Assembly: GCA_023014365.1 (NCBI GenBank)
Contig: JAEBUN010000039.1
Span: 186,001-250,000, forward strand
Origin: Lepiota brunneoincarnata
Lineage: Eukaryota; Basidiomycota; Agaricomycetes; Agaricales; Agaricaceae
Length of the DNA: 64,000 bases
Direction: 5' to 3'
Of this stretch, positions 56,447 to 64,000 are shown piece after piece (positions within the stretch are counted from its first letter, which is position 1; every line of letters begins with the position of its first letter). A program made the position numbers and the translations under genes. The notes under the pieces are model-generated. The model was not told the DNA's origin. It worked only from the letters and a program-made list of their open reading frames with translations, and searched no databases.

Positions 56447-56760
56447 CATAACGGAACAAGGCCCGAATATCCTGATTCACATATTTATTGTTGGACTTCT
56501 GGAGATGTTGCGTCGGGTCAACGGAGTGTCTGAGAGTTTATCCCACGATTGCTTTACCTATAATCCATGTCGATATTTCAATCGTCTTGAGAACGAACAT
56601 ATCGGTAACATGGATCAATTAGAGTAGTTCCCCTCCCATATGTACTCGACGCCAGCCATTCCAGAGACCACGGCAACGATGGCCCAATAACTTCCTGAAT
56701 CACCGACACCCACAAAAGATAAAAACAGTCACCTAGAATTTAGGTTGATTCAGAAGTCAA
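56447..56760 (+). pseudogene. EXS-domain gene tail, relic on plus strand
   Basis: Reads EQGPNILIHIFIVGLLEMLR, an intron-like gap with altered acceptor, then NRLENEHIGNMDQ directly followed by a stop; out of frame afterwards LPYVLDASHSRDHGND and SPTPTKDKNSHLEFRLIQKS. Same tail exons as the relics in the kinase array, more diverged and on the opposite strand. Confidence 0.75.
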
Positions 56761-57307
56761 GTTTAAGGGCTTCTGGAAGGGGTTGGACGGGGATAGAAAG
56801 CGTAGATTGGTGTAACTTCTTGGGCTATGTGTCGATTGAACATTGACTAGCCATAAACGGATTCACGCTTCCGTTCCCCTGGTACAGACATGGCTGGGGA
56901 GAAAATGTCGAAGAGAGCAATGTAACGTTAGCTTCGGGCATGTCTTCGAGGTCACGCATATCAATCAAGTAATTTAGTCGAAGGGATGTGTGTAATAGCT
57001 GTCACAGTTGGTCCCCGATTTTCGCAGGGCCAATACCATTGATCGCATCAAGCTTGAGTTTGCAAGTTACATCCTTATGAGCATAGTAAATCAACTAAAT
57101 CGATCACAATCAGGATATACATGGGCGTGGGCCGGTACATGCGATGAGAGGATGGCATTTGTGTCTACCCAAGTACAACTTTACAAGAGGGCGAGCATTT
57201 CTGATACTACGTACTGCATACTGGAATCGCAAACAAAATTCAAATTCCACCGACAACCGAAGACGATAGGTGACAGAATGTTCACTGGGGAAAATATGAA
57301 ACAATGG
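56761..57307. other. Intergenic, nothing recognised
   Basis: Short frames only; no start, splice pattern or family support. Confidence 0.4.
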
Positions 57308-57725
57308 TCATTGAGTGAGTTGGCAGCACTGGTAGTTGTCCCCTCCAGGGCAGAATGGTCCTATAAGTGGGAAAGCGTTAGTCCGATTCCTACAGCACGA
57401 TGGCGAACAGGGAGTGTCAGCATGGCTTACTAGAATCAAAGTGACCAGAACAGCCATTCGAGGTCCAGTCACAATAAGAAGCACCGCCGCAGGGGTTCTC
57501 CCGTGCCGAATCCCCCCGCCCAATCACACAGCACTGGATATCGTTTCCGTCGAAAGGGCAGGCAGGGGCACTCGTCCTTGCCCCGCGGTACCGGTCGCAG
57601 GTCGCAGTGGAAACACAGATGCCGTATCGCCCCCAATTGCCCGTCGCTGCGCTGCCCGTGCAACGGCCATTGAGTGCGGCAATGGCGGCAATTGGGAAGA
57701 GGGAGAGGAGATAAAACGAGAGCAT
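57308..57725 (-). CDS. Small secreted Cys-rich protein
   Basis: ATG at MLSFYLLSLFPIAAIAALNG, a signal peptide. Mature part: LNGRCTGSAATGNWGRYGIC, STATCDRYRGARTSAPACP, DIQCCVIGRG, NPCGGASYCDWTSNGCSGHF; a 70-nt intron (GTAAGC to TTATAG); then RPFCPGGDNYQCCQLTQ and TGA. Two repeats, each ending CPxxxxxxxCC, resemble the Cys-rich module found alone or attached to GH25 or NlpC/P60 lysozyme-like enzymes in fungi (from memory of the family, tentative). About 115 residues, extracellular, probably five or more disulfides. No catalytic domain attached. Two short relics of the same motif lie at 58.4 and 60.0 kb. Confidence 0.65.
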
Positions 57726-58389
57726 TGTGGTGGATGTAGAGGGCAACTGGTGCTAAGGATGAGAACCTAGAACTTGAAAATGGGTTTCAAAAGAGAATTT
57801 TGCCCCAGTACGAGGGGGTCAACTTGCGACTTAAGTACTTATATCCTGAAACTGCAGTAGTGCATGTACGTACCTCGAGGGCATTGGTGGAAGCCGCAAG
57901 GTGATCGGGGAGGGGTAAAGGTGGAGATTGTGTACCAGTATGCTCATACAATGCAGGGAACTCTGGGGTCACCATGAGGCCGCAGCGCAGCGCCAAGTCT
58001 ATTTGACCCCTTCCTTGTATTGATTTCGGCATACTGACGATCCATACTCTAAGACGATAATGGGTAATCATCATCTAACGCCCGCCATCCATTGAATGGC
58101 ACGGATCAGAAGGTTCTAGCCTTGATGCCTTCCTATTAACTTTCTCCTTTCAAACGAAAAAACAAGGCTTGACATCTTCACGGGGTAGATGCGAGGGTGG
58201 GGGGAAGGGATCCCGTGCGATGTCCACAAGCGCATAAGGGAAACAAGAACAAGGACCTCAGTTCCGAATAAGAACGTCGCAACGTAACTGGCAGTGCCGG
58301 CGGCAATTCAACCCCAAGCTTGGTCAGTAAATGATGGGAGCACGTTCGGAGGTTAGACCACCAGCCTAGCCCCGGGACCAAATCATGGT
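57726..58389. other. Intergenic, nothing recognised
   Basis: Upstream region of the Cys-rich gene; a TATAAG-like motif lies near 57842 on the minus strand but is far from the start. Confidence 0.35.
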
Positions 58390-58530
58390 GTGGGTAACCC
58401 ATTCTTTAGCGTCGTAGGACAATTCACACAGCCATCGACAAGAAAGTGGATTTCGTTTGTTTGCGGACAGATACAGACGCCTATTGGTTTGTGAGTTGCA
58501 CGCACGTGTAACCAGTCCATGCCCTCTGGG
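58390..58530 (-). pseudogene. Cys-rich secreted protein relic 1
   Basis: Minus strand reads IGVCICPQTNEIHFLVDGCV, similar to the relic at 59.96-60.09 kb (YGICLSTTDIHFFVDGT) and to the YGICVSTATCD region of the intact gene. Only this segment survives. Confidence 0.4.
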
Positions 58531-58739
58531 ATTCCGAGTCCCGACAACAGATTAATAGTACACAAACTACTGACACAATAATTGCAAACCTTTCATTTCA
58601 TGCTGTCTAAACCTCGTCGAATATCTTTGTACTAACTCTCAAGACTACATTAAAGCCGGCTACCTCGCCCCTCAATCACAACCACCCCTCCCCTGTCATT
58701 TTCGTCGCCTCAGCACCTGTTGGAAGGACAACGTTTTCT

Positions 58740-59165
58740 AGACTTTTGATCCACATGCCCAACCTCCGTTGCACGTCCCTCGATCCTGCTTACGCATTCG
58801 CTGTTCTAGCTACCAAGTTCCTCCACACCAACTTTTCTCATCATTTCAGGCACCTCTCCGCCCTCGAACTCGACGACTTTCATAAAAAAAAAGAGTGACT
58901 AGTCGTCTCGCTCATCCCTCATCCTGAGCTCTCCCAGCTTTTGGATGCCTTGTGCTCTAGGCGCATTAGGCCTGTTGCTGTGGATCCGGACGAGAATGAT
59001 TGGGTACACGAGCCGACTGTTGATTGGGTTTATTGGGAGCGCCATACCAGGCTTGAGGTTTCCACTGTTAGGTGTTCATCTTCGGGATTCAAATTTACGG
59101 CTGGTGATAGGCTTATTATTAATATGCTGGAGGGGCTGAGGGTAGAAGTCGGCCCCGCATTATGA
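58740..59165 (+). pseudogene. F-box protein 1 relic (end of gene)
   Basis: CACATGCCCAACCTCCGTTG matches the MHNLHCIS region of F-box gene 1, then HHFRHLSALELDDFH, an internal deletion at an A run, and a clean tail LLDALCSRRIRPVAVDPDEN, DWVHEPTVDWVYWERHTRLE ending in a stop. The front half and F-box are absent. Confidence 0.75.
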
Positions 59166-59959
59166 GGGCCCAGATAAAACAGACATTCTTAACTAAGCGA
59201 GTTTGATAAGTTTGATCATAAGGATAGCACAAGGATTACTTGACGGAGCTCGATACTGAGTAAGCTGAGATGAAGGGGACGGGGCTTGAGGAAAGCCGGG
59301 GAAACTTCAGATGGTGAGGCCGAGGAAAGAGCGAGGTCGGGTCACCCCGGGACCCTGCCACCGGCTGGCTACACCCATACCAGGTCTTGTAGGAAGGGAA
59401 GGGGGGGGGGGGGGGGAAAGAAGACGAAAGGTATGGCCGGGGAGGGTTTTAGGAAGGGGGCTGGCTACTGTGTGGTATACGTACGAAATCGGGGTGGGAG
59501 TAGGAGTGAGGGGTGTGCTACTGTAGTGTGACCACATATATCTGCCCTCGAACGAGCATCAGCAGCCGGCTCAATGCCTTGCCAGGTGCCCCGCTTCTTG
59601 ACACACGGAGAGCTAGGTAGTGGCTGGTGGGGGCAAGTGTTCTGATCTACTCTAAACGCAAGATTTGGATTGTTTTCTTGGTTCAAACTTCACGCAGCCA
59701 ATAGTTCTTGGCTATTATATACTAATTGAAACACGAAGCATTCAATATAAGTTCCCTTGATCACGAATTGGACAAGCTACCTTGATTGTGGCAATTTGGC
59801 AAAGTTCTGTATGTCCAAGATGACCACTGCCCAGTTCTAGAATACTCGCACACACGGCAGTACCTATGTCAGACACGCATCTGCATTTCCGTTTGAAGCA
59901 ACACAAACCGCACCACTACTCCCGCATTAGGCTGCTGATCGCGAAGCGAGCCCACCATC
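59166..59959. other. Intergenic with G run
   Basis: A run of about 17 G near 59401-59417; no gene recognised. The long open frames on both strands around it reflect low complexity. Confidence 0.45.
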
Positions 59960-60090
59960 AAAATGCGCAATTTGGATGGACACGGCGAATCTCTCCATCG
60001 TACCATGACATAGTTCCGTCAACAAAAAAGTGGATATCGGTTGTGGAGAGACAAATGCCATATCCAAGTCCTGCTGGTGGTATAGTCGCG
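59960..60090 (-). pseudogene. Cys-rich secreted protein relic 2
   Basis: Reads GLGYGICLSTTDIHFFVDGT then MSWYDGEIRR; see relic 1. No start, stop or flanking exons. Confidence 0.4.
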
Positions 60091-60332
60091 GGTTATATAT
60101 GCATTGTGCTCATTCTCCATTCTGAATCCGCTCTCAACCCATTCCGGGCCAACCAAATAATTACAGTAAAAAAACTCCGACAAAATCATCACTTGTTCCG
60201 TTTTGTACAGCGCATGCATGATCCAAATTCACGTCGGGGCTGGAGTAAAAAAAAGTTGTCAAGGTCTAAACAAGTCCAAGAACGGAGCCTGATGACGTAC
60301 CCAATTCACACTCAACAAATGCCAAAGGCCAT

Positions 60333-60845
60333 TTAATTGTAAAAGATCGACTGAGGAAGGAGTCAATGTCAACTGTGAGACAGTACAAATTCGAGTAATA
60401 GATATGCGAACCTGGCCGACATACGGATTGGTGCATCCCGGCTTGATTCGGGGATTGCAAGCGTACAAGTTTTGAACAGTGGTGCCCACTTCACGGGCGA
60501 TGGGATCACAGGTATCGTCTGGTTCAACAAAGTGGACTCGGTTACAGTGCCATGTCGCAGGCACGACCTCGATCAGGGTGACGCTGGTTTCAGCTACGAG
60601 CAGCACAATAAGTAATATGGATATTCGTCATATCCAGAAACAATCACGTTGATAGCACAGTGGAACGACACCGTTCGCAACTACGAGCGACAGAGTCGGC
60701 AACATGGATATTGATCGAAATAACGAGGCGGGTACGGATGTATTGAATAATGGCACCGAGAGCTGGGAGGATGCGAATCAGTGAAATGGATTTCAACCGA
60801 ATGCAAAGACGATACTAGAAGTGGCCAAAAGGGAGAGGGGGCTCC
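60333..60845 (-). pseudogene. LysM-domain gene 3, start lost
   Basis: LysM core present and well formed: VVPATWHCNRVHFVEPDDTC, DPIAREVGTTVQNLYACNPR, IKPGCTNPYVGQ, then an intron and SIFYN before TAA. A signal-peptide-like LSLLATSSIVFAF is recognisable upstream where LysM 1, 2 and 4 have LATSGI, but no in-frame ATG precedes it, and the TTCTATAAAACCCAT promoter core is not seen. Probably a dead copy, unless a different first exon exists. The VLKWSYE end of copies 2 and 4 is also altered. Confidence 0.55.
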
Positions 60846-62579
60846 GATCCACTATCCCGGCATCAGGTGCATTCATCTTTCTTGTCCCAGTATCCAGCGC
60901 ATGGGGTATATATCGCGGGGTTTTGAGTACAAATTGTGAACTGGTGGTAGACGCTCTTCCGTAAACTAGCTCTTCTTGCCGCCGCTGCTGCTACATTATC
61001 CGGGATTCTTATACACTTCTTGTGGTTCTGCTCGGGTCCATCACCAATTGGACTTGGAGAATGGAACAACCTGGCATTCTTGAAGCACGTTTCCCTAGAT
61101 CAGTAGTAGTCATGACAAAATCCGCAAACAGTAATCACAACTACGAGACGGAGTATAAGATGAAGCCAAGTCGGGCTCTTCCCCGAGAACTACGTATAGG
61201 AAATGCTATTGACTGTTTCACGTAAACCCTCGCCCTTTGGCGTATCAACGACAAGGTTATCGGCAATGACAAACTCAAGCCCAAAGGCCGTCGTCACTCG
61301 ATAACAGCATACGAGCATGCTACAGGGTTCCCGATAGACAACTGGCAAAACAAATTATGGGCCACGTATCTGGCCACTCCCAGCGTGATCCGACCACAGC
61401 AGATATAAAAGCTGCTCAGAACGATTGGACTAACAAAGGAATTTGGTGTTGGGAGCACCAGAGTCAGAGAAAATGGTGTATTTCCTCCTTGTCGCTCAAG
61501 CCAACGATTCTGCCTGTGTAGTGTGATAGCAAAAACGTCGAGCCACTCTTGTACGGGGTGGCAAACCCGAGTCGAACAGAAGTGTGCCCGATGATACGTC
61601 GGAAAATTTTCTTCAAGCAGCTTCCATCACCAAACAGGTGGTTGGGTGGGTATCGCTAATGTATGCGGTGGTCGGCATTGAGGATGCGGATTAGGGTGTA
61701 GGAAAAGACGTCCCAGATGATTCGGGGGGTGTTTACTCAGAGGCCTCGAGGTTGTGAAGAGTGGTGCAGGGGGAGGTCGATGATTTAGTGCATTCACGGG
61801 GTAAGTGTGAGGTTCAGATGGTGGAGGAAGGACTCGGATGGTAGAGGCGGTGGACGGTAAGTCGGCGATAAATTGTGAGGGGGGCGGATGGCAATCTGCA
61901 AAGCAGAAAACATGAAGCTTGGGTGAGTGGGCGATGTGGCAATTACTTGTGCTTGCAGCAGCGTGCACATGGATGCAAGCCAGCCCTGGTGGATGTAGGT
62001 CACGACTCAAGTGTTCAAACGTCCAGATTTTCTCTTTGTTTCACGTTTCTGCGATAAAAATATACTGGGCAAGCGGCAGAGGAGGCATAGTATGCAAATG
62101 ATGGAATGTTTAGATGTTAAGGGTGAGACTAGAGGTGGGCCACCCGGAAGCGTGTTCCGGTCAGGGCCCAAGGGCGGGAGGGCACTCCCGTGGTGTTGTT
62201 CTGAGCCCTAAGACTGAAGCAAAGGGACTGCACGGATGCGTTGCAGGTGATTGGCGGCGGAGGAAGGGTGCGAAAAGAGCGCTACGCCGGCCAGCAGCCG
62301 CCGCTGGCGGGGGTCAGAGGGGGCTGTGATCGCTGTGACCGTTACACCGCGGACGGGGACCTCACTCTACTCCGTCATCGTTCATCCATCCGTTCAATTC
62401 ATTCAAGCTAACAAAACAATTACAGTACAAAATTCTGACAACATCACTTCAAGCTTTCTCATTTGCTAAATGACCCACATGCATGTTATGGCTGGAGAAA
62501 CGAGCCGCCAACATCTCAGCGGATAGGGAACGGAGGCGTCGGATGACACGCTCACCTCCCAGTGGTTTCCAACAGGTAT
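60846..62579. other. Intergenic, LysM flanks, otherwise nothing recognised
   Basis: 60860-61080 shares a CCGCCGCTGCTGC ... TTCTGCTCGGGTCCATCACC stretch with the right end of the window (LysM upstream block). 62340-62500 is the 3' flank of LysM 4. A His/Pro-rich minus-strand frame at 61627-62010 has no ATG start and is not supported. Confidence 0.45.
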
Positions 62580-63116
62580 TTAGTTTTCATAGCTCCATTT
62601 GAGGACCTGGCCGAATCCTTGTCAACAAGATTTTTAAGAGCGACAAAAGAGAAGAACGAACCTCGCCGGGGTACAAATTGGTGCACCCCTCATTGATACG
62701 GCCCGGATTGCAATCGCGCAAGTTTTGCACAGTAGTGCCTAGCGTGTTTGCGATGGTGATGCACCAATCACCCTGTTGAACGGTGTACTTCTGGTCACAT
62801 TTCGGCTTGTCCAGAGCCGGGAAGACCTCGATCACAATGGCACCGGCCCCATCTACGAGCGGTGCAATAAGTTACCTAAATTATTCATCCTAAAAGGTAT
62901 GGTTACAGTTATGGTGCGCCGGGACAGCATCGTCCATGGCTATGATTGTCAGAATCAGTAAATATGGATATCATCAAACCCGGCAAGATTTACCAATATA
63001 CGGAACCATGGCACCAAGAGCTACCAGGACGAGAGTCAGTGAGACGGATATCGATCAACTTTAAAGATGATACCGGAGGTAGCCAAGGAGGCGAGGATGA
63101 GGAGTTTGTTGACCAT
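62580..63116 (-). CDS. Secreted LysM-domain protein 4
   Basis: Signal peptide MVNKLLILASLATSGIIF, short intron(s) with the conserved CCGTCTCACTGACTCTCGTC, then DGAGAIVIEVFPALDKPKC, LysM core DQKYTVQQGDWCITIANTLG, TTVQNLRDCNPGRINEGC and TNLYPGE, a last intron of about 55 nt, and VLKWSYEN before TAA. About 100 residues, secreted, one LysM with four Cys. Nearly the same layout as LysM 2, on the opposite strand 32 kb away, with conserved promoter, introns and 3' flank. Chitin binding is expected from the family. Splicing of the first exons is not fully resolved. Confidence 0.75.
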
Positions 63117-64000
63117 GTTGTTTGTTGAGTGTTGGAGATCGAGTAAGTGATGAAGGATTTGGAGAGGAGACAATGGGATTTATAGAACCTGAGTTGCCGA
63201 GTAACGTCTACCGCTGCATGGTCCATTTACTACAGAAGGCATGTCACCACCGGACCTTGGACAATTGAGTGGTCGAATCCCTAGAATCCGGTATCATGCA
63301 ACCTGCCTGGACTGCTTTGAACTCGCCTACAACTTGTGATAGAAAGATCAGAATGTTCTGGTTCACTGGATACTGTTACGTCGCGTCGAAGTCTAGTGAT
63401 CCAGGAAGTGCTACGAGTATGGCTAGTATCCAGCAGGCCTTCACGGAGGGAATGCGGGAGCGAGGAGCAAAGACCCCGCACAAATCATGGGACTCATGGA
63501 GTCACTCTACGAGAATGGACACCTGTTAATGAGCCCTTCGCCTACGCGTGAAAGCCAGTCATAAGAATACCTTTTCAACAAGGGTACTGAATAGACGTTT
63601 CCCCCAAAGCAATCCTACTGGTAATCTGGGCAGTCCGAGCTGCCAGATATTTCGTAATAAGCCTTTGACTGTCCGCTTTCGCTTTGCCTTAATAGTTGTA
63701 CAAGATGTGCTCAAAATAACATTTATCTTGTGGCCGCCGTTATGACTGGATTGGAGAGCCCGGGCAAATTACCCCCTATACAAGCGGCGTTGGTTTCTGG
63801 AATGGACAATGCAGAATTCTCAACACGATTGTTCCGGAGAACTAGGAACAGGCTGTGGATACTACTTCTCCAACCGGCGTCCCCTTTCCACCGCCGCCGC
63901 CGCTACATGGCACACAACAATTCCAGGATAGGGGCCAATTACCGGGCTTCTTGCGCGCACATTGGTGTTCTGCTCGGGCCCATCACAAATGAAATTTGGG
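63117..64000 (-). repeat. LysM upstream block, inverted copy, to window end
   Basis: The DNA 5' of LysM 4 matches, inverted, the blocks 5' of LysM 1 and 2, including the CCGCCGCCGCCGCTACATGG and TTCTGCTCGGGCCCATCAC stretches at the right end. It extends beyond the window. Confidence 0.65.
63178..63184 (-). promoter_or_regulatory. TATA box of LysM gene 4
   Basis: TATAAAT in GGTTCTATAAATCCCAT, 62 bases before the ATG; preceded by CATGCAGCGGTAGACGTTAC, nearly identical to LysM 2. Confidence 0.75.

Noticed and set aside
59286..59531. Overlapping long frames on both strands around a G run
   Set aside because: Low-complexity artefact.
61627..62010. His/Pro-rich minus-strand frame
   Set aside because: Lacks an ATG, biased composition, no homologue in the window.
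1..64000. Search for tRNA, rRNA, CRISPR-like arrays and full transposons
   Set aside because: No cloverleaf-compatible A/B box pair, no spaced identical repeats and no transposase or reverse transcriptase motifs were noticed by eye; a dedicated scan would be needed to exclude small ones.

Overview
The window is nuclear DNA of a filamentous basidiomycete, most likely an Agaricomycete. Genes are split by many 40-65 nt GT-AG introns. The contents are typical of that group: FunK1-type fungal kinases, F-box proteins with an N-terminal coiled coil, a HET-like protein, LysM secreted proteins, single-span membrane proteins with an NVTVDD-type ectodomain, and a fruit-body-type small secreted protein. 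A Rhizoctonia-like (Cantharellales) origin is a guess from gene content only. No rRNA, tRNA, CRISPR array or complete transposon was recognised.

Layout. 0-12.3 kb: three tandem FunK1 kinase genes on the minus strand (A cut by the left edge, B open, C broken by a one-base deletion). They alternate with pieces of an EXS-domain (XPR1/SYG1-type) gene whose longest copy is also dead. 12.6-13.9 kb: PCNA with an unusual insert of roughly 90 residues, acidic and lysine-rich. 14.7-16.5 kb: a Ser/Pro-rich protein and a small secreted protein, both minus. 17.4-19.5 kb: a TatD relic head-to-head with an F-box gene. 21-25.2 kb: two membrane protein genes, plus. 26-31.3 kb: relics and two LysM genes, plus. 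31.4-32.6 kb: a second F-box gene. 33.5-38.0 kb: a tandem pair of secreted Cys-containing proteins, minus. 40.3-42.7 kb: MFS sugar-type transporter, minus. 45.6-48.2 kb: HET-like protein, plus. 48.5-49.8 kb: a third F-box gene, minus. 51.4-52.7 kb: UbiA prenyltransferase, minus. 54.1-55.3 kb: TatD-type hydrolase, minus. 55.5-64 kb: relics (HET tail, EXS tail, F-box tail, Cys-rich protein) mixed with a small secreted Cys-rich gene and two more LysM copies, minus.

Apart from housekeeping genes (PCNA, TatD) and transport or prenylation genes, most of the window is duplicated and decaying sequence. Nearly every non-housekeeping family has one or more broken copies in the same 64 kb, in direct or inverted orientation, with flanking DNA carried along. 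I see no operon-like system and no clear biosynthetic cluster. The most distinctive features are the PCNA insert, the mosaic FunK1/EXS tandem array, and the two oppositely oriented LysM pairs with conserved TATA promoters. Exon joins were worked out by eye from splice signals and reading frame, so boundaries may be off by a few bases.
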